Shown in pieces: positions 9,399 to 19,622 of a stretch of 64,000 nucleotides of DNA. The DNA is from Streptococcus sanguinis. Its GTDB lineage: Bacteria > Bacillota > Bacilli > Lactobacillales > Streptococcaceae. Both the position numbers and the translations under genes were made by a program. Position 1 is the stretch's first letter. Each line of letters begins with the position of its first letter. Location of the stretch: NCBI RefSeq assembly GCF_026781265.1, contig NZ_JAKUVC010000004.1:248001-312000 (forward strand). Direction: 5' to 3'. The notes under the pieces are model-generated. The model was not told the DNA's origin and did not search any database. It saw nothing but the letters and a program-made list of their open reading frames with translations.

Positions 9399-9884
9399 TT
9401 ATGAGCTAGAATCTTCCTTTAGGTCTGCAAAGTCAGCTTGAACAAAATCCGCCAAATCTTGAGCCTTGATTTCGATACTGCGGCCGACTTCGCCAGCTGA
9501 CACGATGATGCTATCTCGCTCTAGAGCTGACTGGTCAATATAGATTGGAAAGTTGTGCTTTTGCCGGATACCGACAGGATTATTGGCTCCGTGAATATAG
9601 CCCGTTGTCTTTTCCAAGTCTTTCTGGGGAATCATGCTGACTTTTTTATTGCCAGAAATCTTGGCCATTTTCTTTTCGGACAGATGCTCTGTGATAGGTA
9701 AGATACCGATTAGTGTGCCGATTTTGTCTCCTGTCAAGGCCAAGGTTTTATAAATCTGCGAACGGTCCAAGCCTTCGGCTGGCTGTTCTGCTAAGGCATT
9801 TAGCTGCAGGCCTCTATGTTCAATCTTAGCCTTGCTTAAAATTTGCTCGACCAGTGTTTTTTTGATTTTTGTTTTTTTAGCCAT
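9399..9884 (-). CDS. YbaK/EbsC-family Cys-tRNA(Pro) deacylase
   Basis: A 161-residue YbaK/EbsC protein, a free-standing editing domain that hydrolyses Cys mis-charged on tRNA(Pro). The family core is recognisable: a central lysine in SGNKKVSMI, then EKTTGYIHGANNPVG and a late GEVGRSIEI. It begins within the last codons of the upstream DUF368 gene (8-nt overlap), so the two form an operon with the phosphatase downstream. The catalytic Lys/Gly-Xaa-Pro-type residues appear intact. Confidence 0.88.
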   Translation of the reverse strand: MAKKTKIKKTLVEQILSKAKIEHRGLQLNALAEQPAEGLDRSQIYKTLALTGDKIGTLIGILPITEHLSEKKMAKISGNKKVSMIPQKDLEKTTGYIHGANNPVGIRQKHNFPIYIDQSALERDSIIVSAGEVGRSIEIKAQDLADFVQADFADLKEDSSS

Positions 9885-10725
9885 TAGTATATCTCTCTTC
9901 TAATTGTGACATCCAGAGTCCCAACCAGGTTCCCAGACCGAAGAAAAAGGCTGCAAGGACAAGTGTCAATACAGAAACTCCATGATAGCTGATGCTTTCA
10001 CTGTTTCCTGCTTGTGGCAATACAATGAGAAGTGTACTGGATAGGACGATGCCAATGATAAAGTGATAGACACGAGAGTAGTAATTTTTCAAAATATGAT
10101 CCATGAGCTTAGAGAAGAGAATCAGAGCCAGGGCTCCTCCGATTCCGATAGGAAGAAAGGTGCCCAAGAGATCCAGTTTGCGGAAGCCATTCAGCATAGG
10201 GACATAGAGTCCTAAAATTAAGAGAAGATTGGACGGACTAAGTCCGGGAATTAAAATGCCCAGTGCAATCAAGGCTCCTGCCAAGATAAAAGAGAGGAAG
10301 TTGGCTGGTAAGGTGCCGACCATACCATTTAAGGAATAAAGAAAGATTCCTGAAAGGATGAGGCTGACCCAGAAAACGAGAATATCAATCCAATCACGCT
10401 CACTTTTAGCGACAGACTCTTTAATGAGGCTGGGAACAGTCCCGATGATAGCTCCGGCAAATCCCCAAAGGACAATCACTTTGTAGTTGTCCAGCAGCAG
10501 ATTGACAGGATAGGAGAAGGCGGCAATTCCTAAAATCATTCCGATTCCAACTGGTATGAAATAGAGAACATTTTCGACGAAGTTTTCTTTTAAATGTGCT
10601 AAAAAATGAATCAGGCGCTCGTAAATACCTAAGATAGCTGCTAAAACACCGCCTGAAACTCCAGGTAAAATAAAGCCAAGTGCAATGACCATTCCTTTGA
10701 AAATTCTATTCAACCAAGAAATCAT
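9877..10725 (-). CDS. DUF368 polytopic membrane protein
   Basis: A 282-residue integral membrane protein of the DUF368 family with about eight hydrophobic segments. The repeated glycine/proline-rich motifs FILPGVSGGVLAAILGIYE (near the N-terminus) and GILIPGLSPSNLLLILGLY (middle) are the family hallmark, reflecting two inverted halves. DUF368 proteins have been linked to undecaprenyl-phosphate translocation in other bacteria; here that is only an inference, attractive given the many polyprenol-dependent enzymes in the window. An in-frame ATG at 10749 exists, but AAAGGA lies 7 nt before the ATG at 10725. Confidence 0.85.
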   Translation of the reverse strand: MISWLNRIFKGMVIALGFILPGVSGGVLAAILGIYERLIHFLAHLKENFVENVLYFIPVGIGMILGIAAFSYPVNLLLDNYKVIVLWGFAGAIIGTVPSLIKESVAKSERDWIDILVFWVSLILSGIFLYSLNGMVGTLPANFLSFILAGALIALGILIPGLSPSNLLLILGLYVPMLNGFRKLDLLGTFLPIGIGGALALILFSKLMDHILKNYYSRVYHFIIGIVLSSTLLIVLPQAGNSESISYHGVSVLTLVLAAFFFGLGTWLGLWMSQLEERYTNG

Positions 10726-10759
10726 TGTATTTTCCTTTTCTAATTTCATTTATCAAATC

Positions 10760-10768
10760 ATTATATCA
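10760..10768 (-). promoter_or_regulatory. Extended -10 promoter of the DUF368 operon
   Basis: TGATATAAT on the minus strand. The predicted transcription start would fall only a few nt before the upstream ATG (10749), so a near-leaderless longer form of the protein is possible as well as the form starting at 10725. Confidence 0.6.
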
Positions 10769-10830
10769 TAAAATATAGGCTTTATTAAGAGGAAACGGTT
10801 GAGAATTTCCTATTTTGTGACAATAAAAAA

Positions 10831-10860
10831 CGACAGCAGTCTTTGAGACTTGTTCTGTCG
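10831..10860 (-). terminator. Terminator of the GH25 lysozyme gene
   Basis: Outer stem CGACAG/CTGTCG and inner stem AGTC/GACT. A six-T run follows on the minus strand. Confidence 0.88.
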
Positions 10861-10867
10861 CTCTGAG

Positions 10868-11725
10868 CTATTGGCTTTCTTTAGGAACTGTAAATAGCTT
10901 TTGGTAAGTAGCTGTCTGGTCTTTCAAGGTTGACAGCTGGTTCAAATCAAGATAATGTGAGAAACCAGTCAGCTGACCTTGTGATGTGTACTGATGCAAG
11001 TCGTAATCTTGCTCAGTATTTGGTGCGGCATTGTAGTAGCCGTCGTCATTTCCATAAGTCGGAATCCAAATTGCTGTGAACTTATCGGTAGAGATGCTAT
11101 GCTCCTCCATAAAATAAGTTCCAATATAGATACCAATATTTTTAACACCAAGTGACTCTAGCTTGGCTCGGAAAGCTTCAACTCCCGCATTCATGTCAGA
11201 CATGGTCTTTTCTTCGACGTCTAGCCAATAATAGGTTGGATGGTACTTGGCAGAAGCCTTGTAGAAACTTTCAGCTTCTTTTTCCATTTCCTTTTTGCTA
11301 TTGGCGGCCACATAGGCATAGACAGCGACAGGGATGTTACGCTTTTGAAATTCTTTGATGTGTCTTTCATAAGACTTGTCCAGACCATTCAGATGGGTTG
11401 CTGCGTTTTCTTTCTTTGCCTGCGCTCCACTATGAACACGGACAATCACTCCCGAAACATTCTGCGCGAGTAAGTCGTAATTAATCTCACTTGGCAGCTG
11501 CCAGCCAGAAATGTCAATGATTGGTCTGGAAATAAACTCTTCATCCAAGGACGAATCGTCAGATGTTTCCTCTTTTTTTGAGGAACTTGGAGTTTGTTTA
11601 GTTTGTGAAATTTTTGCCTGTGCTTGCTTTTCCTGAGAGTCAGTAATTTGCTTGCTTATCAAAATAAAAGCGATAAAAGAAGCAAAGAAAATTAGGATTG
11701 CAAGCGGTTTAATCCTCTTCCTCAT
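10868..11725 (-). CDS. Membrane-anchored GH25 lysozyme-like muramidase
   Basis: A 285-residue protein with an N-terminal signal-anchor (about residues 7-25), a Ser/Lys/Glu-rich linker (about 30-65) and a GH25 glycosidase domain. Catalytic-type residues are visible: the first strand PIIDISGWQ (Asp71) and the DxE motif in YYWLDVEE (Asp169, Glu171). It should cleave peptidoglycan MurNAc-GlcNAc bonds at the outer membrane face. No cell-wall-binding repeats are present, so it acts close to the membrane. No Shine-Dalgarno is visible; a TAAAAT box lies only 8 nt before the ATG, suggesting a nearly leaderless mRNA. Confidence 0.87.
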   Translation of the reverse strand: MRKRIKPLAILIFFASFIAFILISKQITDSQEKQAQAKISQTKQTPSSSKKEETSDDSSLDEEFISRPIIDISGWQLPSEINYDLLAQNVSGVIVRVHSGAQAKKENAATHLNGLDKSYERHIKEFQKRNIPVAVYAYVAANSKKEMEKEAESFYKASAKYHPTYYWLDVEEKTMSDMNAGVEAFRAKLESLGVKNIGIYIGTYFMEEHSISTDKFTAIWIPTYGNDDGYYNAAPNTEQDYDLHQYTSQGQLTGFSHYLDLNQLSTLKDQTATYQKLFTVPKESQ

Positions 11726-11733
11726 ACTGGTTT

Positions 11734-11762
11734 ATTTTAACTTAAAACAAATAAAAAAGCAA
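11734..11762 (-). promoter_or_regulatory. Promoter of the GH25 gene, close to the start codon
   Basis: On the minus strand TTGCTT (11762-11757), a 17-nt spacer and TAAAAT (11739-11734). The predicted +1 falls about 2 nt before the ATG at 11725. Confidence 0.5.
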
Positions 11763-11824
11763 AAAATATCCCCAGAATTGCTGGAAAATGAATGAAATGT
11801 AATATAATTGAAATATTATAAAGC

Positions 11825-11863
11825 AAAAACAAGACGTTTTGAAAGCCAAAATGTCTTGTTTTT
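11825..11863. terminator. Strong bidirectional terminator
   Basis: AAAAACAAGAC (11825-11835) pairs with GTCTTGTTTTT (11853-11863), with an inner TTTTG/CAAAA stem. It ends the glutathione peroxidase transcript on the minus strand and is symmetrical enough to work in both directions. Confidence 0.88.
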
Positions 11864-11870
11864 AAAGACC

Positions 11871-11907
11871 TTAGCCAAGCTGTGGAAGATGAGTTACCAT
11901 TGGCTAA
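11871..11907. repeat. 8-bp inverted repeat downstream of gpx
   Basis: TTAGCCAA (11871-11878) and TTGGCTAA (11900-11907) separated by 21 nt, between the gpx stop codon and the strong terminator. It could be an additional 3' stem of the mRNA. No function can be assigned. Confidence 0.45.
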
Positions 11908-11930
11908 ATCGTTTTGCTTTTTCTTACCTT

Positions 11931-12407
11931 TTATAATAGCTTTTGAATGAGCTCTTCTATCTTTTGGGGAGAGGTTTGTGGAGAGAAGCGTTTGATGACT
12001 GTTCCGTCTTGGCTGACCAGAAACTTTGTGAAATTCCACTTTATGTTTTCGCCCAGAAGACCGCTTTTTTCTTTTTTGAGCCAGTCAAAGAGTGGAGCAG
12101 TATGAGGACCATTGACATCGATCTTAGCAAATCGAGGAAAGGTCGTTCCGTAGTTGAGGCTGCAAAAGCTGTTGATTTCTGCAGCGTCTCCAGGAGCCTG
12201 CTGGCCAAACTGATTGCAGGGGAAATCCAGGATTTCAAATCCGTCTTTCTGATAGCGCTCATAGAGTTCCTGCAGTTCTTGATACTGAGGAGTGAAGCCG
12301 CAGCCGGTCGCTGTATTGACAATCAGCAGAATCTTTCCTTTATAATCACTCATTTTTTGCGGGCTTCCGTCTTGTTTTTGGATTTCGATATCATAAATGT
12401 CTGTCAT
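11931..12407 (-). CDS. Glutathione peroxidase (Cys type)
   Basis: A 158-residue glutathione peroxidase-family enzyme that reduces peroxides using a thiol donor. The peroxidatic residue is Cys36 in NTATGCGFTPQY (selenocysteine in mammals), with the FPCNQFG motif and WNFTKFL supplying the Gln and Trp/Asn of the catalytic tetrad. The second cysteine in FPCNQFG suggests possible thioredoxin-type turnover, but gor in the same window makes glutathione a plausible donor. It has its own ribosome-binding site (GGAGG) and a terminator. The role is resistance to peroxide, relevant to H2O2-producing oral streptococci. Confidence 0.93.
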   Translation of the reverse strand: MTDIYDIEIQKQDGSPQKMSDYKGKILLIVNTATGCGFTPQYQELQELYERYQKDGFEILDFPCNQFGQQAPGDAAEINSFCSLNYGTTFPRFAKIDVNGPHTAPLFDWLKKEKSGLLGENIKWNFTKFLVSQDGTVIKRFSPQTSPQKIEELIQKLL

Positions 12408-12518
12408 GTTCTCCTCCTTTGTTTGATTCCTATCTTATCACAATTTTATGTAAAAGAGAGAAGGCAAGGTCATATTATTCCAGTCTCTGCACTAATGCTT
12501 TTTTTTCAATCCAAAAGG

Positions 12519-12527
12519 TGGTATAAT
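12519..12527 (+). promoter_or_regulatory. Extended -10 promoter of ftsW
   Basis: TGGTATAAT (TGN plus a perfect -10), 34 nt upstream of the ftsW ATG. The -35 region is T-rich without a clear hexamer. Confidence 0.55.
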
Positions 12528-12561
12528 GAGAATTGAATTTTTAGAAGTTTAATGGTGAAAT

Positions 12562-13794
12562 ATGAAAATTGACAAGAAGCACTTGTTGAATTATTCCATT
12601 TTGATTCCCTATTTGATTTTATCTGTTTTGGGATTGATTGTGGTCTATTCAACGACGAGTCCTACCTCGATTCAGGCCGGAGGAAATGGTTTTGGAATGG
12701 TCTTGAATCAGGGGATTTTTTGGATAATAAGTCTCTTTATAATTGCGCTCTTATACAGAATACGCTTGGGATTCTTAAAAAAAGGAAGTATCCTGACTAT
12801 AGTTATCTTTGCTGAGATTATCCTCTTGCTTTTATCTCGTTTTATAACAGGGACTATCAACGGCGCCCATGGTTGGCTGAAGCTTGGAGCTTTCAGTATT
12901 CAGCCTGCGGAGTATTTGAAGATTATTCTGGTCTGGTATCTAGCTTTTCGCTTCACAAAGAGACAGGAGGAGATAAAGGTCTATGACTATCAAGCCCTGA
13001 CTCACAACCATTGGTTTCCTAAAGCCTTTAACGACTGGCGGACGATGGTGGCTATTCTGATTGGGATTGTAGCGATTATGCCAGACCTTGGAAATGCGAC
13101 TATTCTATTTTTGACTGTCGTGATAATGATAGCTGTCAGCGGGATTGGCTATCGATGGTTTTCTACGATGCTGGGAACCATTGTTAGTGTTTCCGGTTTG
13201 GTTCTGGCTAGCATATGGTTGATTGGGGTTGAGCGCGTGGCCAAGATTCCAGTCTTTGGATATGTGGCCAAGCGTTTCAGCGCTTTCTTCAATCCCTTCA
13301 AGGATCTGTCTGGCTCAGGCCACCAATTGGCGAATTCCTATTATGCTATGAGTAATGGCGGCTGGTTTGGTCTAGGCTTGGGTAACTCTATTGAGAAGCG
13401 CGGATATTTGCCGGAAGCTCATACAGACTTTGTATTTTCTATCGTGATAGAAGAGTTTGGTTTCTTTGGTGCCAGTCTGATTCTGGCCTTACTCTTTTTC
13501 TTGATTCTGAGAATTATCTTGGTAGGGATTCGTGCCAAGAATCCATTTAACTCCATGATGGCTTTGGGAATTGGCGGTATGATACTCATGCAGACCTTCA
13601 TCAATATCGGTGGTATCTCAGGTCTCATTCCTTCTACAGGAGTAACCTTCCCCTTCCTATCGCAAGGAGGGAACAGTCTTCTGGTCTTGTCAGTAGCCAT
13701 CGCATTGGTACTTAATATTGATGCCAACGAGCGCCGTGATGCCCTGTATGAGCAGATGGAAGCAGAGGCGCAGGACCGGTCTGAGGAAGCTTAA
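12562..13794 (+). CDS. ftsW: SEDS-family peptidoglycan glycosyltransferase FtsW
   Basis: A 410-residue SEDS polymerase with about ten transmembrane segments. Family landmarks are the Arg-containing SQPAEYLKI-type motif (here IQPAEYLKI, about residue 113), a large extracellular loop rich in Phe/Gly (AKRFSAFFNPF ... GLGLGNSIEKRGYLPEAHTDFVFS) and the C-terminal TGVTFPFLSQGGNS. It polymerises septal glycan strands from lipid II with a class B PBP. I choose FtsW rather than RodA because the gene directly precedes ppc, the arrangement known for ftsW in pneumococcus. A small CTGTTC/GAACAG hairpin (13798-13813) separates it from ppc. Confidence 0.88.
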   Translation: MKIDKKHLLNYSILIPYLILSVLGLIVVYSTTSPTSIQAGGNGFGMVLNQGIFWIISLFIIALLYRIRLGFLKKGSILTIVIFAEIILLLLSRFITGTINGAHGWLKLGAFSIQPAEYLKIILVWYLAFRFTKRQEEIKVYDYQALTHNHWFPKAFNDWRTMVAILIGIVAIMPDLGNATILFLTVVIMIAVSGIGYRWFSTMLGTIVSVSGLVLASIWLIGVERVAKIPVFGYVAKRFSAFFNPFKDLSGSGHQLANSYYAMSNGGWFGLGLGNSIEKRGYLPEAHTDFVFSIVIEEFGFFGASLILALLFFLILRIILVGIRAKNPFNSMMALGIGGMILMQTFINIGGISGLIPSTGVTFPFLSQGGNSLLVLSVAIALVLNIDANERRDALYEQMEAEAQDRSEEA

Positions 13795-13840
13795 TCGCTG
13801 TTCGTGTGAACAGTTGTTGCAAAAATGAAAGGTGCAGATT

Positions 13841-16687
13841 ATGTCATTTAACAAATTAGAAAGCTACAGCAATAAAGAAGTGATTCGAGAAGAAGTCGCC
13901 ATTTTGACAGACTTGCTTGCTGATATTACTCGGAATCTTCTCGGCCCTGAGACCTTTGAAAAAATCTCCCTTATGGAGGAGCTGGCTGTTAACTCCAAAT
14001 ATCATGAGTTAAAAGCAATTGTAGAAGAACTGACGACAGATGAAATGGTCTATATCTCCCGTTATTTCTCTATTTTGCCGCTCTTGATTAATATCTCAGA
14101 AGATGTTGACCTAGCTTATGAAATCAACCATCAAAACAATATAAATCAGGATTATCTTGGCAAGCTATCAACAACCATTGATCTGATTTCAACGCGGGAA
14201 AATGCTCAGGAGATTCTGGAAAATCTGAATGTTGTGCCAGTCCTGACAGCTCACCCGACTCAGGTTCAGCGTAAGACCGTTCTGGACTTAACCAATCATA
14301 TCCATAGTCTACTGCGCCAGCATCGTGATGTTAAGGCTGGCCTGGTCAATGAGAAGAAGTGGCTAGGAAATCTCCGCCGCTATATTGAGCTTATGATGCA
14401 GACAGATATGATCCGTGAGAAGAAGCTGAAAGTGACCAATGAGATTACCAACGTCATGGAGTACTATAACAGCTCGTTCCTGCAAGCAATCACCAACTTT
14501 ATGGTTGAATACAGACGCTTGGCAGAAGAGCGGGGCATCAAGCTGGATAATCCTAAGCCAATTACCATGGGAATGTGGATTGGCGGCGACCGGGATGGCA
14601 ATCCTTTTGTAACAGCAGAAACCCTCAAACTATCAGCTACCCTCCAGAGTGAAGTCATCCTCAACTATTATATTGACAAGGTTTATACACTCTATCGCAC
14701 CTTCTCACTATCGACCAATCTCTCAGAAACCAGTCAGGCAGTAGCAGAAATGGCAGCTCTGTCTACTGATAAATCTGTTTATCGAGAAAATGAGCCTTAC
14801 CGCCGTGCTTTCCACTATATCCAGTCTAAACTGATTCAAACCTTGCTTTACCTAAAAGAAGGCAACTTTTCAACTGACGGTCAGCGATTGACTAATCGAA
14901 CTGAGGAAAAATTGTCTGCGAAGGCCAACCTTTCTGTCAGCAATAAAGGAAGAGAAATCATCCCTAATTATATCCAGTCTCGTATCAGCGAGACTCTGAC
15001 TGAGCTGAAGAAAGAAGAAACACATTCTTACAAAACAGCTCAGGAATTTAAAGAAGACTTGCAGGTCATTTATGATTCTCTTATCGAACACCATGGCGAA
15101 GCCTTGGTAAGTGGCGACTTGACTGAACTTCTCCAAGCAGTTGATGTTTTTGGCTTCTACTTGGCCAGCATTGATATGCGGCAGGATTCCAGTGTTCATG
15201 AAGCCTGTGTGGCTGAGCTCTTGGCTTCAGCTAATATTGTCCAGGATTATAGTAGTCTGTCGGAAGAAGAAAAATGTCAGGTCCTCCTCAAACAGCTGCT
15301 TGAAGATCCTCGTATTCTGTCTGCTACTCATGAATCTAAATCCGAACTCCTGCAAAAAGAACTGGAAATTTTCAAAACGGCCCGTCAGCTAAAAGATGCC
15401 ATTGGTGAGGAAGTGATTAAGAAGAATATTATTTCTCACTCGACCAGTGTATCAGATCTATTTGAGTTGGCTATTATGCTTAAGGAAGTGGGGCTGATTG
15501 ATGAAAATGGAGCTCGTGTCCAGATTGTTCCGCTCTTTGAAACCATTGAGGACTTGGACAATTCCTGCGATACCATGGAGAAATATCTGTCTCTACCGAT
15601 TGCACAGAAGTGGATTGCCTCTAAAGACAATTATCAAGAAATCATGTTGGGCTATTCAGACAGTAATAAGGACGGAGGCTACCTGTCTTCTTGCTGGACC
15701 CTCTACAAGGCTCAGCAGCAGTTGACAGCTATCGGTGACAAATTTGGTGTGAAAATTACCTTCTTCCATGGCCGGGGAGGTACAGTAGGGCGTGGTGGTG
15801 GTCCAACTTATGAAGCCATCACTTCTCAGCCACTCCGCAGTATCAATGACCGGATCCGTCTGACTGAGCAAGGGGAAGTCATTGGTAATAAATATGGTAA
15901 CAAGGATGCAGCCTACTATAACTTGGAAATGCTGGTGTCTGCTGCCATTAACCGCATGGTAACTCATAAGAAGAGTGATAGCCATACTTCTGATAAATAT
16001 GAGCGAATCATGGACCAAGTAGTCAATCGCAGTTATCAGATTTACCGTGATTTAGTCTTTGGGGATGAGCGTTTTTACGATTACTTCTTTGAATCTAGCC
16101 CCATCAAGGCTATCTCTAGCTTTAATATCGGTTCTCGTCCAGCTGCTCGTAAAACCATCACTGAAATCGGCGGCCTCAGGGCCATTCCATGGGTCTTCTC
16201 ATGGTCTCAAAGTCGGGTTATGTTTCCGGGCTGGTATGGTGTCGGGTCAAGTTTCAAGGAATTTATTGATGAAGATCCGGAAAATAATTTAGCCTTTCTG
16301 CAATTTATGTATAAGAGATGGCCTTTCTTCAAGTCGCTCTTATCAAATGTAGACATGGTTCTGTCTAAGTCAAATATGAATATCGCTTTTGAGTATGCAC
16401 AGCTTTGTGAAGATCAGAATGTGCGAGATATTTTCAATATTATTTTGGATGAGTGGCAGCTGACCAAGGATGTCATTTTGGAGATTGAAGGTCATGATGA
16501 GCTCTTGGCAGAAAACACTTATCTAAGAGACAGCTTGGACTACCGCATGCCTTACTTCAATGTTTTGAACTATATCCAGCTAGAACTAATCAAGCGTCAG
16601 CGCAACGGTCTGCTTACACCGGATCAAGAAAAGCTGATTCACATCACCATCAATGGTATTGCGACTGGTCTACGAAACTCTGGTTAA
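13841..16687 (+). CDS. ppc: Phosphoenolpyruvate carboxylase
   Basis: A 948-residue PEP carboxylase that converts PEP and bicarbonate to oxaloacetate, the main anaplerotic source of aspartate in streptococci. Signatures are the active-site histidine region [12 protein letters not shown] (about residue 145), [14 protein letters not shown] (about 641-654) and the [12 protein letters not shown] region near residue 790. A GTG lies three codons upstream, but AAAGGTG immediately before the ATG at 13841 shows the start. It is probably co-transcribed with ftsW (46-nt gap) and ends at a good terminator. Confidence 0.97.
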   Translation: MSFNKLESYSNKEVIREEVAILTDLLADITRNLLGPETFEKISLMEELAVNSKYHELKAIVEELTTDEMVYISRYFSILPLLINISEDVDLAYEINHQNNINQDYLGKLSTTIDLISTRENAQEILENLNVVPVLTAHPTQVQRKTVLDLTNHIHSLLRQHRDVKAGLVNEKKWLGNLRRYIELMMQTDMIREKKLKVTNEITNVMEYYNSSFLQAITNFMVEYRRLAEERGIKLDNPKPITMGMWIGGDRDGNPFVTAETLKLSATLQSEVILNYYIDKVYTLYRTFSLSTNLSETSQAVAEMAALSTDKSVYRENEPYRRAFHYIQSKLIQTLLYLKEGNFSTDGQRLTNRTEEKLSAKANLSVSNKGREIIPNYIQSRISETLTELKKEETHSYKTAQEFKEDLQVIYDSLIEHHGEALVSGDLTELLQAVDVFGFYLASIDMRQDSSVHEACVAELLASANIVQDYSSLSEEEKCQVLLKQLLEDPRILSATHESKSELLQKELEIFKTARQLKDAIGEEVIKKNIISHSTSVSDLFELAIMLKEVGLIDENGARVQIVPLFETIEDLDNSCDTMEKYLSLPIAQKWIASKDNYQEIMLGYSDSNKDGGYLSSCWTLYKAQQQLTAIGDKFGVKITFFHGRGGTVGRGGGPTYEAITSQPLRSINDRIRLTEQGEVIGNKYGNKDAAYYNLEMLVSAAINRMVTHKKSDSHTSDKYERIMDQVVNRSYQIYRDLVFGDERFYDYFFESSPIKAISSFNIGSRPAARKTITEIGGLRAIPWVFSWSQSRVMFPGWYGVGSSFKEFIDEDPENNLAFLQFMYKRWPFFKSLLSNVDMVLSKSNMNIAFEYAQLCEDQNVRDIFNIILDEWQLTKDVILEIEGHDELLAENTYLRDSLDYRMPYFNVLNYIQLELIKRQRNGLLTPDQEKLIHITINGIATGLRNSG

Positions 16688-16698
16688 TACAAAGAGAA

Positions 16699-16721
16699 AA
16701 TCGGAATTGTTCCGGTTTTTT
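16699..16721 (+). terminator. Terminator of ppc
   Basis: AATCGGAA-TTG-TTCCGGTT stem (one G-T pair) running into a T-tract, 12 nt past the ppc stop. Confidence 0.88.
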
Positions 16722-16728
16722 CTATTTT

Positions 16729-16757
16729 TGTAACCAAAGGGCTACTTAATTCGTTAT
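16729..16757 (+). promoter_or_regulatory. Candidate ECF-type autoregulatory promoter
   Basis: TGTAAC (16729-16734), a 17-nt spacer and CGTTAT (16752-16757). This resembles ECF sigma promoters (AAC motif at -35, CGT at -10) rather than the housekeeping type. It lies just upstream of the ECF sigma gene, as expected for autoregulation. A TATACT at 16755-16760 overlaps it but has no matching -35. Confidence 0.5.
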
Positions 16758-16781
16758 ACTAGTGAAGGAGGGGGTGAGCTT

Positions 16782-17279
16782 ATTAGACTGGATGAATATG
16801 AAATAATCTTGATAGGTTTTGCTCGTGAGATTGTCTCCTATCTGCAGAAGTCAGGGGCTTCTAAAGTGGAAGCAGAAGATGTGGTTCAAGATGTTTTTGT
16901 TAAAATGTTGGAAACAGAAATTATTATTCCGGCAGAGAAGATGCGAGCTTGGATGTATCGGGTCTCTATCCGGCGCTACATCGACAGATATAGAAGAGAT
17001 AAGCGATATTTAGAAATTTTAAAAAAGGAATTTTTTACAAATCACTCAGTTATTCCTTTTGAAAATGAAGATTATGAGCTGCTAAGAAGTGCAATAGAGG
17101 AACTGCCGTCTAAGGAAGCTGCGCTTTTAGAACTCTATTATTTTCAAGATTTCACGGTCAAGGAGATTGCCCAAATCATGTCTTACTCAGTGAGCAAGGT
17201 CAAGATTCAGCTGATGCGCAGTCGTGCTAAACTCCGAAAGGAGCTGGAAAAGAAAGGTTATCGAAATGGAAACATTTAA
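16782..17279 (+). CDS. ECF-type RNA polymerase sigma factor, probable ATT start
   Basis: A 165-residue ECF sigma factor. Region 2 contains EAEDVVQDVFVKMLE and the basic SIRRYIDRYRRDKRY; region 4 contains LPSKEAALLELYYFQDFTVKEIAQIMSYSVSKVKIQLMR-type helix-turn-helix sequence. No ATG or GTG is available in frame. The first canonical-type codon, TTG at 16809, has no ribosome-binding site and would remove the first region-2 helix (LDEYEIILIGFAREIV). A very strong GAAGGAGG (16764-16771) points to the ATT at 16782, so I predict a rare ATT start; a CTG at 16788 is the alternative. The gene overlaps the anti-sigma gene by 14 nt. Confidence 0.8.
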   Translation: MRLDEYEIILIGFAREIVSYLQKSGASKVEAEDVVQDVFVKMLETEIIIPAEKMRAWMYRVSIRRYIDRYRRDKRYLEILKKEFFTNHSVIPFENEDYELLRSAIEELPSKEAALLELYYFQDFTVKEIAQIMSYSVSKVKIQLMRSRAKLRKELEKKGYRNGNI

Positions 17280-18264
17280 AATTATTGCAAAGAAAAGTAG
17301 GAGAAAGAGACTCTGGAAGACAGTCGTCATTAGTTCCTTTGTATCTTTAGTTCTCTTAGGTCTTCTAGGAAAGGGGCTGGCAGAATTAGCCTCTGGTAAC
17401 GGACGAGACTTGCAGAAACAGTACGAAATTATGTCCGAAATCGCCTACCCTAATGTTGACTATGACAGTCTTTATTACACACAAACTTCTTATTTCTCAG
17501 GAACCTTACGTTCCGATCGTTTTAAAGACTTGAATGGAGTGAGAGTGGCTTATCCAGCTTATGAGGGGAACTATTCACTAACAGGCTCTTATAAAAATCC
17601 GACTTCGGAGGGAACTTATTCCGCTAAATCAGGGACCTATACGCGAGAACTTCGGCAGAAATATCCGGTCTTCTATAATATCAATGCCAAAGGAACAAAG
17701 GATAGTAATTCCATACCTAAGGAGTTGGCTTCTGTCAAAGAAATGCCGAATCAATTGGTAGAAATAGCTCTGACTTTTGATAAACCTTACACTTATAAGA
17801 AAATCCAGCAGATGATACCGAGCAACCTCAAGATTAACTGGTACTGGATTGGCAGTCAGTCAGAAGATGGTGAAAATGGTATGGCATTGCGCACCGATCC
17901 TCAGACGACTTACGGAGCTAATAGTACGCTGCTTAATCCCTATCCGTCGGACGGCAAAAAAGAGAGCGAAGAGGCTAAGCAAGAGCAACAGACTTTCTTA
18001 GACTATTTAAAAGAAACTGATAAAACCTTTTTCCCAACTGTTAACAACTACAGTATGTACAATGACATTGAAGCCTATCTTAAGAAATTCGGCCAGTTAG
18101 ATATTCGCGAGGAAAAGAATCGAGATCAATTGACTTTTTCAGGTGTCATTCTTACCGGAAAATCCGAAAATTTTGCTCAACTAGAAGGGAAGGAATGGAA
18201 CTATGCTTCCAGTATTGGAGCCTCAATTCAAAATCAACCTTACTACAAATTAGACAAGGAATAA
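17266..18264 (+). CDS. Membrane-bound anti-sigma factor
   Basis: A 332-residue protein with a short basic cytoplasmic N-terminus (METFKIIAKKSRRKRL), one transmembrane helix (about residues 16-37) and a large extracytoplasmic domain. This is the layout of the sigma-factor-regulator family (Sigma_reg_N/Sigma_reg_C type) found beside ECF sigma genes in Firmicutes. The start at 17266 follows GAAAGG and lies inside the end of the sigma gene, so the two are translationally coupled. The inferred role is to hold the sigma factor at the membrane and release it on an envelope signal. The signal is unknown. Confidence 0.72.
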   Translation: METFKIIAKKSRRKRLWKTVVISSFVSLVLLGLLGKGLAELASGNGRDLQKQYEIMSEIAYPNVDYDSLYYTQTSYFSGTLRSDRFKDLNGVRVAYPAYEGNYSLTGSYKNPTSEGTYSAKSGTYTRELRQKYPVFYNINAKGTKDSNSIPKELASVKEMPNQLVEIALTFDKPYTYKKIQQMIPSNLKINWYWIGSQSEDGENGMALRTDPQTTYGANSTLLNPYPSDGKKESEEAKQEQQTFLDYLKETDKTFFPTVNNYSMYNDIEAYLKKFGQLDIREEKNRDQLTFSGVILTGKSENFAQLEGKEWNYASSIGASIQNQPYYKLDKE

Positions 18265-18287
18265 TTCACAAAAAAATACTAAAAGAC

Positions 18288-18315
18288 TTGCATTTTCATT
18301 TAAATTTGATAAAAT
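18288..18315 (+). promoter_or_regulatory. tuf promoter
   Basis: TTGCAT (18288-18293), a 16-nt spacer and TAAAAT (18310-18315) with a TGA extension. It lies about 70 nt upstream of tuf. Confidence 0.65.
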
Positions 18316-18386
18316 AGTAAGGAAAGTTAGACTGTATTGCCTACTGTCTATCTATAAAATATATTTTATTGGAGGCTTTTACTCAA

Positions 18387-19583
<1,197 letters not shown>

Positions 19584-19622
19584 TTCGATTCCGTTCCCAG
19601 ATAACAATTATAGTCAGACACT

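Noticed and set aside
11737..12039. 100-codon minus-strand ORF overlapping glutathione peroxidase
   Set aside because: It lies in another frame of a clear peroxidase gene and runs through the strong terminator at 11825-11863.
13798..13813. CTGTTC/GAACAG hairpin between ftsW and ppc as a terminator
   Set aside because: Short stem without a T-run; the genes are 46 nt apart and likely co-transcribed.
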